Notes: generated by a model not told the origin, from the sequence alone. A DNA stretch of 64,000 nucleotides from Clytia hemisphaerica (GCA_902728285.1 CACVBU010001138.1:1110906-1174905), one strand, 5' to 3'; positions 45,671-56,028 are shown, counted from the first letter of the stretch. Numbers and translations: made by a program.

Positions 45671-48014
45671 CTCAGCCAATGCTGGATTGCAAGTCATCCA
45701 ATTAACGAACAGACCACCATCATCGACTCCCCAACCATGATTGGATGGATCACAATCCAAGGATCAAGACACATTCTCCATATTCTTGCTTGATAGTTTG
45801 CACGTTTGTTATGTTGCCGTAACACGTTTTGGCAGGGTGGCAATGATTCTGGTGGTAATTTATCATTCTTCCTGCAATAAATGTTGTATCTCAGGTCATC
45901 AATTGATATTCCCAATTCCAAAGAATTCCCATACATATGGCTGACAAAGGCTTCGAGGATCGACATATTCTCTTCGTCCCAAGTTTAATTAAAACCCTCC
46001 TATCTAATCGTTATTTCATTAAATACACGCACTCTTTTTATAAAAATATACTTCATAAGATTATTTATATTGAGATTGGCCAAAAAATTAAGAATATGGC
46101 AAGAATATCACCATCATGGCTTTGGCAACGGAACCTAAGAATGTCATTTTTTGTCCCAAGTTGTACCAAGTTCTGCAAAGGCTTTGACGTACTCACTTTT
46201 CTGGATCATGACTTTCAGTGGTTTGATCTTGTGACGTCCGGAAAATGCACTAATCGAATCGTAGCTAGTAAAACGATGAAAACCAGGTAAGGCTTGCAAT
46301 AACATTTCTTTGTTGAATTTAAAGTCATCGATGCGCGTGAAGTACGTTTCGCAGACCAGATTCAGATCGACAAGCCTTTTGTGATCTCCAGATCCAGTGA
46401 GGATGAAAATGTTACAACCAATTGCATGTAGATTTGAAGCAGCGAGAATGAATACATCTGTATCACGGGTAGAGATAATGATGTTTTGATATTTTGAGCT
46501 TGCTTCATTTGCGTGCAACAGCTTTCGTGTTCACGTCTCAGTTGAACCGTTGAGATACATAGTCTTGTTATTCAAAAGATGTCGTTTTGTTTTCTAATCA
46601 TTCAAGAAAAATGTAACCAACGTATTCTTGAATTCACCAGATGAAAGAAGCTGGCCCCACTGTTTGATTGGTGCTGTAGAAACGATTTGCTTTACAATCA
46701 TTTCTCCAGTAGATCTTCTTTGACGTTCGATGTCTTTGATTGAGGTGTCGAAGTAGACGTCAAATACGACATCAAGACGAAATGCTGACGGGGAGCCATT
46801 GACGATTGCTTTCAGGAGCTTAGTTGAAAATTGGTCAAATGTCAACCCACTGGACTTGAATTGTCGAACATAAGCCATACCATCAACGATGAAAGCATGG
46901 TCTTTTTGTAGCATTTCAACTGGGACAGTATCTCCTTCAACAGTGTGTAAGAATTTTGACTTTGCTGTTTTCTTAAGGGTACCATCTGGCTCCGATAGCG
47001 AGAGTGGTAATTCAACGAGAGGGAACGAGAGCAACTGTTTGAGATCAACCACTTGACATGGAGCAAATGCTTGAAAAAATAGATTATCTCTCCTGGTCGA
47101 GAAAAGTCATACATTTTGTCATACGGACAGATATGTCCATCTTCTCCATATCAATACGCCATGACCTTTGAACACATCTGTTGCTTCTTGATTGTTTCGC
47201 ACCAAAAATCTCACGATATTTGAAAATGTAAGATAAATAAAGATAAGACAATGTGAAGAGGGTACAAACCGGCATAAGTAGATAAGGGAGGGTGTAGATC
47301 GTTGACCTAGCCCAAGCTTTTGTCAAATTTTTACTGTTAATTCCTTAGCCACCACAGCAATTTATTTCCACTTCACTCAGGTACGGTTATTGTACACCTT
47401 TATATTTCTTTTAAATTAAAGATTTCTGTTTGGTTTCTAAAGCCGGCTTTCTCACACTTTCCGACGACAAAGTTAGCGCGTGTAAAACTTTAGAACAGTA
47501 ACGTCTCTCTGATTGACTCATACAACAAGATCTTTTGGGATGCTAGAAATGTGATATTAAATATTAACATTTTCACTAACCTGTAACATTCGTGTATCTT
47601 CCATCCATTATCTGGCACAAACATATCGTCAATGCTATGTTCGGGATATAGATTGATGTACATTTCTTTTAGCCAAGCATGGTGAAGCTCTGACAAATCG
47701 TGCTTTTGAAATTTACGAGAGAAGAAGATGCCGTTGATTTTGTTTCACTTCATTGAAGCTACATCGTTGAATTTTGAAGAGAACAATTGGAAGTTACAGA
47801 AATTTTGGATAACGATTTCGTTTAAAGATCCGCGTTGTGCAAGTGAATGATTCAGGGAACTGAGACTGGAAGAAAAGTATCGTAATATTCATCGGGAAAA
47901 CTAGTAGAAGTGACGGCAGAATCTCTGTAAAGCCTCTTCATCATTTGCACTTGTATGTTTTTCTTGTTAGTTGGATATGAACCAAGGAGCCCTGTTAATA
48001 TCGCTATGCGGAAA
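45671..48014 (-). pseudogene. Decayed FEN/XPG-like (PIN-fold) nuclease gene of transposon type
   Basis: Minus-strand segments in order: FRIAILTGLLGSYPTNKKNI (48.01 kb), HHAWLKEMYINLYPEHSIDD to a donor at 47580, and MEKMDISVRMTKCMTF (47.1 kb). These are followed by DLKQLLSFPLVELPLSLSEP, AFIVDGMAYV, RLDVVFDVYFDTSIKDIERQ, LLHANEASS, STRDTDVFILAAS, LPGFHRFTSYDSISAF and finally LPPCQNVLRQHNKRANYQAR with IWR and NHGWGVDDGG before a donor at 45670. The VFD....SIK..ER, LLHANEA (EADTR-like) and DTDVFIL blocks mimic the acidic clusters of FEN/XPG nucleases. Damage: stops TAG at 46594 and TGA near 46531, frameshifts near 45755, 47100 and 47860, and the Penelope element inserted at its upstream edge. The catalytic Glu that precedes LLHANEA is replaced by a stop. 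The family is multicopy in cnidarians as I recall; unverified. Confidence 0.6.
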
Positions 48015-48053
48015 TCACTATAATATTTATGATTAATGTTTGCCATATTGATA

Positions 48054-48201
48054 AAATATAAAAAGCAACAACATTTAAAATTAGCAAAAGCTTTTCGGTC
48101 TTTCCATCATCAGTGCTATAGAATAGTAAAATTGAAAATCAAAAAAGTTACAAATTTATTCGTCTAAAATCATTAGAAAGTAATAAAAGAAAGCTATTAA
48201 A
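48054..48201. repeat. Terminal inverted repeat of the Penelope-like element, left
   Basis: The complement of 49970-50117 with about one mismatch, containing 'cttttcggtctttccatcat' and 'tagaatagtaaaattgaaaa'. Confidence 0.8.
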
Positions 48202-48254
48202 AATGAAAAGAGGTATTCTCACGGGATATGTGAATGTCTCTTTTCTATTAAAAT

Positions 48255-48575
48255 CTATGTTACACCATTTCTAAAAAGAATTAAACGAGCAGAGTCGAGT
48301 TGGTCATTTAGACGTGGTCTCTTAAGGGCAATTAATGCGGCTTCCAGATTTTTTCTTAATCGGGTATTCGTGGGAGCGTTTAAGATTATTTTCCATAAGA
48401 ATTCGTGGTCAGGGTGGTTTTTGAGATGCTTTGCAGGTTCAGAGTTGTGCTCAAAGTTATTATGTTCTGACCACCTGGTTTCAACATTACGTTGGGTTTC
48501 GCCGATATAATTCAATCCACAAGAACACCTGCCTTCGTAAATTCTACACGCTGGGTGTGGATTTTTATCCTTCAA
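48255..48575 (-). CDS. GIY-YIG endonuclease domain of the Penelope-like element
   Basis: The frame reads [20 protein letters not shown] (GIY-YIG core), then R..EH in [10 protein letters not shown], a zinc-finger-like Cys pair, and [14 protein letters not shown] near the C-terminus as is usual in this nuclease family. It is separated from the RT frame (ends 48675) by about 100 bp where the reading frame changes and a stop intervenes. The original single polyprotein has therefore lost a frame here. Confidence 0.8.
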   Translation of the reverse strand: MKDKNPHPACRIYEGRCSCGLNYIGETQRNVETRWSEHNNFEHNSEPAKHLKNHPDHEFLWKIILNAPTNTRLRKNLEAALIALKRPRLNDQLDSARLILFRNGVT

Positions 48576-48674
48576 GTTAAATAACTGTTTTACTTTCTTT
48601 GTTGCCCATTTTATAGCAAAATCAAGTCGTTGGTAAAAAACTTCAATTTTTCAACGAATCGCTTTGCAAGTTGT

Positions 48675-49970
48675 TCATTGGTGTCTGAAAATGGAACCTC
48701 CATGAGTATGAATTTGCGTTTTTCTTTTGAAAAGGAAATCAGGTATGATGCAATCATTAGTTAATTTCGTTTCAAAATCTTTGATGACGCTTTCGGTGAA
48801 TCGAATTGGGTAACCTGCTTCTCTAAACTTTTCTCTAATAATTTCCTTTTCTTTATTGTAATTGTTACTGATTCTATATGATCGATTTAGGTCACCATTG
48901 ATCGTATTACGTTTATACCTTTTAGGCATCTTAGAAGACCAGTGTGTGGGATGCTTGTTCTGTTTCCTGTGTACAGATGTTATAACTTGGCCATTTATCA
49001 GTGTTATATCAGTGTCCAGAAACTTAGTTGGTTGGGTCTCGATTGTAAATCGAATATTTCGGTGGTAATTGTTCATTGATTGAAATAAGTGATCTGGTTC
49101 GTTAATCTTTCTACGTGTGATAATGTCGTCAACATATCTCTTGTAGAAAGGTGGTTTGATCGATTTGACAATTTCGGTCTCCATCTTGGTGAGGAAGATG
49201 TTGGCAAGTGTTACCGATAGTGGTTCACCCATTGTACAACCGTCAGATTGCTTGAAAAAACACGATTGGAAGATGAACGTACTATCAGCAGATAACTTTA
49301 GTAAAAGTCGTTTCATTACCAAACGAGTACATAGTATTGGCAACTTTTTATGTACATATATTTGATCTAGGATATAATCAACTGTATCATTTATTGGAAC
49401 GTTTGTAAACAAAGATTCTACATCATACGAGACATATTCTTCGTCTAATGTGATCGGTGACTGATTTCGAATCATTTCTGGAAAATCTTGTGTGTTATTT
49501 ATTATATAATCATTACATGCGTATAACGGTTTTAGGTATTGTGAAATTACTTGTGCTGCATTATACATGCAAGTGCCCGTTTGAGCGATAATCGGTCTAA
49601 ACTTTATAGATTCGACGGTTATGTCAGAAATATTTGTAAATTTATGAGTTTTTGCTGAACCATAGAGCTTAGCTGGAGCATTTGAAGTTGGACGCATCTT
49701 TTCATAGTGCTCATACTTGCGGAAATTTCGATACAGAAAATCTTGAAAACGTTTCAAATCATTTAAGGTGTTATCGTCTGGGTGTTTGTAAACTCCTTGA
49801 TCAATTCCTTCATTTATCATAGCCCGTAGTTTATTTACATAGTCGACTTTGTTCATAACCACAACGGATGAGTCTTTGTCTCCTGGTATGATAACGATAC
49901 TATCATTATTGATGAGTCTCTTTAAATTAGTGTAAGTGTAATCTTTTGAATCATATATATTTTTCGTGAT
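48675..49970 (-). CDS. Penelope-like reverse transcriptase
   Basis: Open from within the right terminal repeat (KNIYDSKDYTYTNLKRLINN, then DSIVIIPGDKDSSVVVMNKV) to a stop at 48675, about 430 residues. Motifs: PAKLYGSAKTHKF, KFRPIIAQTG, VSYDVESLFTNVPI (RT motif A), DGCTMGEPLSVTLANIFLTK (motif B), KRYVDDII (catalytic YVDD) and TKFLDTDITLINGQV. This is the Penelope/PLE order, distinct from LINE RTs. The frame is uninterrupted over its length. The N-terminal part expected in complete elements is missing, replaced by the inverted repeat. Confidence 0.85.
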   Translation of the reverse strand: MTKNIYDSKDYTYTNLKRLINNDSIVIIPGDKDSSVVVMNKVDYVNKLRAMINEGIDQGVYKHPDDNTLNDLKRFQDFLYRNFRKYEHYEKMRPTSNAPAKLYGSAKTHKFTNISDITVESIKFRPIIAQTGTCMYNAAQVISQYLKPLYACNDYIINNTQDFPEMIRNQSPITLDEEYVSYDVESLFTNVPINDTVDYILDQIYVHKKLPILCTRLVMKRLLLKLSADSTFIFQSCFFKQSDGCTMGEPLSVTLANIFLTKMETEIVKSIKPPFYKRYVDDIITRRKINEPDHLFQSMNNYHRNIRFTIETQPTKFLDTDITLINGQVITSVHRKQNKHPTHWSSKMPKRYKRNTINGDLNRSYRISNNYNKEKEIIREKFREAGYPIRFTESVIKDFETKLTNDCIIPDFLFKRKTQIHTHGGSIFRHQ

Positions 49971-50117
49971 TTAATAGCTTTCTTTTATTACTTTTTAATG
50001 ATTTTAGACGAATGAATTCGTAACTTTTTTGATTTTCAATTTTACTATTCTATAGCACTGATGATGGAAAGACCGAAAAGCTTTTGCTAATTTTAAATGT
50101 TGTTGTTTTTTATATTT
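49970..50117. repeat. Terminal inverted repeat of the Penelope-like element, right
   Basis: The complement of 48054-48201. It carries 'tatagcactgatgatggaaa' and 'gaccgaaaagcttttgc'. The RT frame opens at its inner edge. Confidence 0.8.
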
Positions 50118-50374
50118 CACTATAATATTCATAGCGTGATCAAATTAAATAAATAGAGCTATTGATGCGTTAAATGAATATGATCGTCGGATACTTTTTC
50201 TTCTTTCTCTCTCAGTCTCTCAACATTGTTGGTTTAAGCTCTTTTCACACTCGCTACTTTTGTTTCATGTTTTCCTCCTGTTATTAAAGGAATTATTGGT
50301 TAAAACGGCTTTTCTCTAACTTTTTCAGTTCAGTGCTAAGATTTTCCAATCTGAGATCACAATAACGATCACTC

Positions 50375-50560
50375 TCCTCTCTCTCTCTCTAATTCGAATG
50401 ATTCTCTACACCCATTTCTCTCTCTCATTCAAATAATTCTCTATACCGATCTCACTCTTTCTCTAATTCGAATGATTTTATTCTTCTCTCTCTCTCTTTT
50501 ACTAATTTGAATGGTTCTTTTTGTCAATTGGCCACTTCTTCTAATTCGAAGGATTCGTAT
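50375..50560. repeat. CT-rich tandem repeats with 'taattcgaatgattct' units
   Basis: About five loose copies of (ct)n followed by 'aattcgaatgattct' or a variant, spaced 35-60 bp. Low-complexity pyrimidine tract on the plus strand. Confidence 0.6.
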
Positions 50561-50566
50561 AGAACG

Positions 50567-50745
50567 AACACTTAGAATGAAAGTTTCCGCATTACAGAAT
50601 AGCATATAGGAACACTTAGAATGTAGGTTTTCGCATTACAGAATAGCATACGAACACGTAAGATGAGGGTTTCTGCATTACAGAATAGCATAGATATACT
50701 TGGAATGAAGGTTCCAGCATTACAGAATAACATATATACGTTGAA
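50567..50745. repeat. Four-copy minisatellite, unit about 43 bp
   Basis: The block 'gcattacagaatagcata' occurs four times (last copy 'aataacatat'), each preceded by an 'agaatga.ggtt..' variant. Units differ from each other by 5-10 bases, so the array is old. Units are contiguous and not separated by unique spacers, so it is not CRISPR-like. Confidence 0.7.
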
Positions 50746-52282
50746 TAATTGTGACCTCCCAAGCGATTTGGAGTACAAAAAAAATCAGATCGCACTAGGT
50801 GCGGATAGAGCGGTAAAATGTGCGGCTCGAGAGCGGCGAAGCGGTTATCGAACCGGTTTTAAATACCTCTTTTATCGGTAAATATTGTGTCAGAGTTCTC
50901 TCAAACGTTCCTTCAAAACTTGTGTGATCGATCTTTCTCTGTCTGACCAAAGAGTCTTTTCGAACTTGGACCGGTCTTAGGTGCGATCTTTTGACCGGTC
51001 GAAACGTTTGCCGGCGAACGATAAATCATAACAAACTAGTATATTATTCGGAAAAAGAAAAGAAAGATCCATCCATTTCAAGATTAAGACGCAAACGATC
51101 GACTGAATGTGGCATGTTTTTATTTGTCCTAGTGCTTGATTGATGCCTGGTCTGGAACTACTTACTTGAAGTTTGTCTCGAATTTCAGCTAAAACAGAAT
51201 CTCCTGGGAACCCAACCTTACTGAAGTTTGATTGAAAGCATGTGACTGTGGAGAAAATATCATAGTGAGTACACTTATTATATGCACCTATTTTAGGCCA
51301 GATGCGAGATGGTCGTAAGCAATTATGGGAGCATTTAAAAAGTACGTTCGTCGCTGAGGGAGGAGGGTCGACAAAAAAGCAAACAAAAACAAACAGGGGG
51401 AAGGGGTCAAGTCGATCTGTGTATGGACCGGTTTCATGTTATGTCATTTGTTTACTCACATGACTTACCGTCCAATTTTTTGGAGGCAAAAAGAACATAA
51501 CATTAGCTAGAGGCGAGCAGATTTTTTGTTCTGACGAAGTGGTAACTTATAAGTCGGTCTGGACTTTTGACTTTTTTAAGAATTGGTACTGTTTCTACCT
51601 TGGAAAAGTTTCTGCTCGCGAACGATTGTACGCCAAAAGTAATTCTTCAACAATAATTTCTCTTTGATTTACATTGTCTAAATTCACCAATTATCTTTAA
51701 AGGATATGGTATTTATTTAGAAACATTTCCTTAAAAAACATGTGTTTGAAATTCAACTCTCTCTTTCAATCAATTTTTTTTTTTTGGGGGGGGGGGGTAA
51801 AAATTTGAAATGAGTACGAATGCAGACAAACAAGGGCAAGGGGGTCTGAAAATTTGGATGGACATGCTTTCTGAATGCTCCCTTATATTTTTTCTAATGC
51901 CCAACTGACCTTTTTTTCAGATGCGAAACATTCCCTCCAGATACAATCGATAAGTTTTTCCAATTAATAAAAAAATAAAGTTTAGCCAAAATTTGTGAGA
52001 TGATACTGAAATAATTAAGCTAAGTTATAATGGATTGCTTTGGAAAAAAATTGTGAATTCTGTTTCAAAAGGTTAAAGTTAAAACAGGCATTTTGACTCG
52101 GATGTGTTTACTCTTCAAAAATCTCTTTTGAAAAAATCCAAATCTCATAAATAAATTGTGTTCAGAAAACTTTTTAGAGGAACACTCATAGATAAAATAA
52201 TATAATGTAATTAGTATAGGGATGCTGATTGAAAAGAAAGCAATTGTGAATTTAAAAGAATTTATGAAAAAATTAAAAGTAA
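50746..52282. other. Intergenic, with GC-richer patch 50790-51030
   Basis: The patch contains palindromic 'gaccggtc' twice and 'accggtttt'. The rest is AT-rich, with a T13/G12 run at 51774-51797. No gene recognised. Confidence 0.35.
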
Positions 52283-52438
52283 GGGCCATCCATATAGTAT
52301 GTATGCAGTGAAGGGGGGAGAGGGGGTTTAGCAAAAGCGTACATCTATTGTTTAAATGACATCATTTCTATTGTTCTCTGCGTACAAGGGGGTATCAAAC
52401 TTTTGAAAATCTTTGCGTACGTACTATATGGACGGCCC
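52283..52438. mobile_element. Small MITE with GGGCCATCCATATAGTA ends
   Basis: 156 bp. The left end GGGCCATCCATATAGTATGT pairs with the right end ACGTACTATATGGACGGCCC. The interior has a G-run, 'gcgtacatc' and 'gcgtacaaggggg' blocks in inverted order. GGGCC(A/G)TCCATA(A/T)A-type termini are widespread in invertebrate miniature elements as I recall. Flanking GTA is a possible 3-bp duplication. Confidence 0.55.
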
Positions 52439-52987
52439 GTACCTACAAATACTATAAAGAACTGGGAATGAAAATGAGGTGTGAATTGTTTTGTTGAGCT
52501 TAGAAAAAAATTATTTATCCATTTTTAAATTTGAATGTTTCACAAACATCTCTTTTCGTAAAAGTTTTTCTTTTAAACAAAGGCTGTTTTCTCAAGAAAA
52601 AGAATCCCTCACCTCAAGTGTTTAATACACTAAGAAAAATAAATATAAAAACTGAGAACTTTATAATTACAAGAAACAAAATCCTCAATATATCTTAAAT
52701 TGTAATAAAAACAAACCAAATTGCTTTATTTCAATGATCCAGTCTCAATTATTTTGTTAATCTTGCCATATATCTCTATTTTTGTCCCACAAAGTTGAAA
52801 ATATTAGACTTCCAAAAAAAGAATTCTGGATGAAATTTGTCAGAATTTAAAACACTTCCTTCTCAAATATAGACTATTAAAATAAAGAGAGACAAATACC
52901 AAAATCATGTTAGGTGAGATCAATTTAGTTAGTTGTTTTACATGCCTGACAAAAAATTAAGTTGATTTGGTGATGCTTTTTTAAATT

Positions 52988-52993
52988 TTTATT
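52988..52993 (-). promoter_or_regulatory. Possible polyadenylation signal
   Basis: AATAAA on the minus strand about 75 bases beyond the stop of the 544-residue protein gene. Confidence 0.35.
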
Positions 52994-53068
52994 TTTTCCC
53001 CGACTGACCAGCCCTTTCTTTGGGTTGCTTCTTGACCCATTAAACGACAAAATTAGATTGGCCACACC

Positions 53069-54703
53069 TTAGAGAATTTGTAAAAATTCCTCCAGTTTAC
53101 CTTCTTTTATAAGTTGTGTCCTTAGAGTTTGCCGATGCCGTTTCAATTTTGCAGTCATAGACTGTGCAACAAATGGTTTTAAAGTGGCAGGAACATCAAA
53201 TTTAAGATAAATTGCGTCGTTGATCATTGTCATTGTTCTCTGGTCAAATTGTTGTAACTTTTGACGGCCATTGATGTTGCATGTTAGTTTCTCTTTGATG
53301 GAAAACTTTCCCTTGATCAATTCAAAACCATATTCAGCTGCTAATTTTACTCTTGGATCTTTATTTTCAGATGTTGTTGAAAGAGTCAAAATATCCTCTA
53401 TCTCTTGGGAAGATTGGTTTGATGTCGATGGTGTGTTTCCATGGTGTTGATTTGCTAGATGGTTGAAAGATTGTCGGCTTTGTTCCTGTAGTTGAGCTTG
53501 CTGGCTCTGCTGCTGTAACTGGATATTATTAATTGCAGGCTGTTGTTGAAGATGATGGCTGGAGGCTTGTTGACTTAGTTGCTGGTGGTGATGTTGAGGA
53601 TGTTCATCTGAGCGTGCATTGAAAGGTCTTGAATATTGTGGTGAAATTGTTGACTGTAACTGGGACAAATACGATGGATTGATGCTGTCTGTGTTGATAT
53701 AATTTAAAAATTCATCAGTTTGATTGTTGTTGGTTTGTGCAGAAATCAAAGTGTCCAGTCTGTCTTTTATGCCCTTGAATTCTTCAGTCACGAAAACTCT
53801 GAGTGCTTTGACCTCATCTCTTAGTTCTTCAATGCTTGTAGCAGCAGATGGAGGGTCATGGCGGCTAGGTGATGACCCAATCCTGATAAAATCTGGGGTA
53901 GCATTCCTTGCAATTATTGTTTCAACTGGTGTCTTTTTGCTTGTTTGGTTATTTGGAAGTGGTGTTTTTCCTTCTGATTGTAAGGAAAATGACAATGATC
54001 TCTTTAGTGCATTTTCTGCCAACTTAGAACATTCACCTGATTCATGCGATGCTGAAGCAATAGGCAGGAGACGATCTTGTCCACTGAATGAGGGTAGCAA
54101 ATTTGATCTTGGGGATAACTTAGGTGATGATGTGTTTGACAATTCACTGATTGGGGACAACGTAGAGAATGAATGCTTTGTAAAGGACTGTGCTGGCGAT
54201 GGTGACTTATTTAATGAAGTATTAGACAATTCACTGATTGAGGACAAAGTCGAGAAGGAATGTTTTGTAGAGGACAATGCTGGCGATGATGACTTACTTA
54301 ATGAAGTATCTGATAACTGATTGACTGGGGATGGTGAATGGGATGTCGAGGGCAATTTAGATTGTTCTGTTGATGGTATTGGTGTGGTGGCAGTGACTTC
54401 AGTCAGTTCTTGATTGAAAGAAGATGGTGAATTTCTTGTTGACGATAGAACGGTCTGAGGCTGTGGTGAGTCAACTGGAGGAAGTTTTGATTTTTCGGTG
54501 GACTTGGATGATGATGATGATGATGATGATGGTTTGGATGCGATTTGAGAAGCATCACTTTTGGACGCCTGTGACCTTACCACAAATCTTGGTTTGTTGG
54601 TTTTTGGTGACTTCTCCAAAAAGTTCTTTCGCTCTTTTGTTTTAATCTTTTTGTTCTTGGATAGGTCAACTTTTTCGACCAAGAAACCATTGAAATTGTT
54701 CAT
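53069..54703 (-). CDS. Ser/Gln-rich 544-residue protein with coiled coil and BEN-like C-terminus
   Basis: A single long frame ATG 54703 to stop 53069. An upstream tcttag acceptor at about 54748 keeps the frame open for 14 further codons, so 54703 may be internal. A candidate upstream exon is 55375-55467, encoding Lys/Ser-rich sequence between tttcag and gtaagc, but its phase does not fit directly. Regions: basic N-terminus; Ser runs; an imperfect internal repeat of about 30 residues (KHSFSTLSSISELSNTS and KHSFSTLSPISELSNTS); a coiled coil (SIEELRDEVKALRVFVTEEF); a His/Gln-rich stretch. The conserved-looking C-terminus has KLAAEYGFELIKGKFSIKEK, LTCNING and MINDAIYLKF, whose pattern recalls a BEN domain (DNA binding, often repressors). 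BEN is tentative. No frame damage is seen. Confidence 0.6.
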   Translation of the reverse strand: MNNFNGFLVEKVDLSKNKKIKTKERKNFLEKSPKTNKPRFVVRSQASKSDASQIASKPSSSSSSSSKSTEKSKLPPVDSPQPQTVLSSTRNSPSSFNQELTEVTATTPIPSTEQSKLPSTSHSPSPVNQLSDTSLSKSSSPALSSTKHSFSTLSSISELSNTSLNKSPSPAQSFTKHSFSTLSPISELSNTSSPKLSPRSNLLPSFSGQDRLLPIASASHESGECSKLAENALKRSLSFSLQSEGKTPLPNNQTSKKTPVETIIARNATPDFIRIGSSPSRHDPPSAATSIEELRDEVKALRVFVTEEFKGIKDRLDTLISAQTNNNQTDEFLNYINTDSINPSYLSQLQSTISPQYSRPFNARSDEHPQHHHQQLSQQASSHHLQQQPAINNIQLQQQSQQAQLQEQSRQSFNHLANQHHGNTPSTSNQSSQEIEDILTLSTTSENKDPRVKLAAEYGFELIKGKFSIKEKLTCNINGRQKLQQFDQRTMTMINDAIYLKFDVPATLKPFVAQSMTAKLKRHRQTLRTQLIKEGKLEEFLQIL

Positions 54704-55374
54704 TTTGCTGGCTTGGCGTTCATGAAATGCTTTAATAACATTTTCTAAGAGTTAACAAAAAACAATCCATGTATAAACATGAACATTGGACCAAAGCCGA
54801 AATTCAGCAAAAGAATGCTGACGTCAGCAAAATTTCAAAAAAAAATTCAGAATGATCCTTTTAATGGTGTCCAAATATCATGTTTATACCATTAGACAAA
54901 CTGGTGTTATTTTAAAAACAAGTTTTGCTGACGTCAGCAATTTTTTGGTTTTTCGGGAAAATGAGGGTGTAAACAATTGGGTTAAACCCCTACAGGGAAA
55001 CGTCATCATGGTACCCTTCTTATTCAGTCTTTGCATTTCCGCTGGCTAATGCTTTCCAAAACTTATGGTAATTTTCATTCAAAATCGAATTTTTTTAATA
55101 CGCCCACAGTTCTCTGTGCAAAAATGATTTCTTTTTTGGACATGCCATAAGTTACACAAATCTTAGAAAAAGTAGTGTCGGTTGGGTCCTTGAAACAATA
55201 AATTATTTTTGGTATTGTCTTACAAAGATATTTTTCTCGTTCTCAATTCTAATACATGCATTTACTCTACTTCATCCCTTCAGGTCATATCATGATGAGA
55301 ACAGTTGGACAAAAAACGGTCACTAGCTTCAAATCATCAACTTTGGCATTTTATTAGAAAACGTAAGTCGCTTA

Positions 55375-55467
55375 CTGGTTCTGGACCACTGTTGTCTTTA
55401 ACAGAATCTTTTGCCCTTTCAGATTTGTTTGCTTTTGATTTCGACTTTCCAGTTGATTTTTCTGTTT
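55375..55467 (-). CDS. Candidate 31-codon exon, Lys/Ser-rich
   Basis: On the minus strand, tttcag precedes QTEKSTGKSKSKANKSERAK and gtaagc follows GPEP. Both borders are good and the frame is open. It may be an early exon of the gene at 53069-54703, but the phase would need an intermediate exon or another acceptor. Confidence 0.35.
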
Positions 55468-55618
55468 GCTGAAATTGAAAAATTGAAAAATAAGTATAAC
55501 ATTCAAACTATGGGTTCAGTCAGAAGTAAACTCTAGTCTAGCCCTTCATATAATACTCTCTTATGTCTATTTTAGATCAACGAGCTTGTAACAAAGAGAG
55601 TAATCAATTGTCAGGGGC

Positions 55619-56028
55619 CTATCCAAACAGTTGAAGCTCTTTTGAAGCTTTTAAACCGTCATTAATTTTAGGCCGAAATTTCTTAATATAAAATGACTCT
55701 AAAAAAGATAATTGTGAGCAATTATCATTCATGTCTAAAATTTTACAGTTATTCAATACTGCATTAATCATATGTTCTTTGTGGACGATCCCGTCGGAAT
55801 TATCAAACAACCGAGTGAGAGCAAAAAAGTTTAACGTCATGGAATTTCACAAAGTTTTAAGTGTTGATGCATTGGTTGATCTGCCCTTCTCCCATGCTCA
55901 AGCATTCGGGTTCTAAAACATCTGTCCGTTTTACCGATATACTTCTCTCCACAGCCTGGGCAATTAATTTCATAAATAACATTTGCTTTATGCTCACCCA
56001 AGACCTTATCCTTAGTCGGACAAAACAT
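55619..56028 (-). pseudogene. Penelope-like GIY-YIG fragment (family B), frameshifted
   Basis: Minus strand: KANVIYEINCPGCGEKYIGK, then R.R..EH in RCFRTRMLEHG and HQHLKLCEIP. After a one-frame change near 55838 comes SQLSFLESFYIKKFRPKIND with GLKASKELQLFG at the end. CPGC..KYIGKT with a following RMxEH is the GIY-YIG form of Neptune-like Penelope elements, different from the domain at 48255-48575. I infer it belongs with the RT fragments at 22.9 and 41.9 kb, but no fragment links them directly. Confidence 0.6.

Larger units (their letters stand above)
48028..50116 (-). mobile_element. Penelope-like element (family A) with inverted ends
   Basis: About 2.1 kb flanked by the 13-bp direct repeat TCACTATAATATT at 48015-48027 and 50117-50129, interpreted as a target duplication. 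It has nearly identical inverted terminal repeats of about 148 bp (48054-48201 and 49970-50117). The minus-strand coding order is reverse transcriptase then GIY-YIG endonuclease, the signature of endonuclease-positive Penelope-like elements. The inverted 5' copy of the 3' end is a known Penelope arrangement. A short extra tail (48028-48053) lies beyond the left repeat. Confidence 0.8.

Noticed and set aside
50050-50095. Hammerhead-ribozyme-like core (ctgatga ... gaaa) in both inverted repeats of the Penelope-like element
   Set aside because: Penelope elements are known to carry hammerheads, but here stem II would have only two G-C pairs with a U/C mismatch at its base, stem I does not pair next to the core, and the stem III side has an extra A. 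A covariance-model search (Infernal, hammerhead models) would settle it.
50567-50745. CRISPR-like array
   Set aside because: Units are contiguous and diverged with no unique spacers, and the DNA is from an animal.
53724-54320. 198-codon plus-strand open frame
   Set aside because: It is the complement of the Ser-rich coding region on the minus strand; low-complexity antisense shadow.
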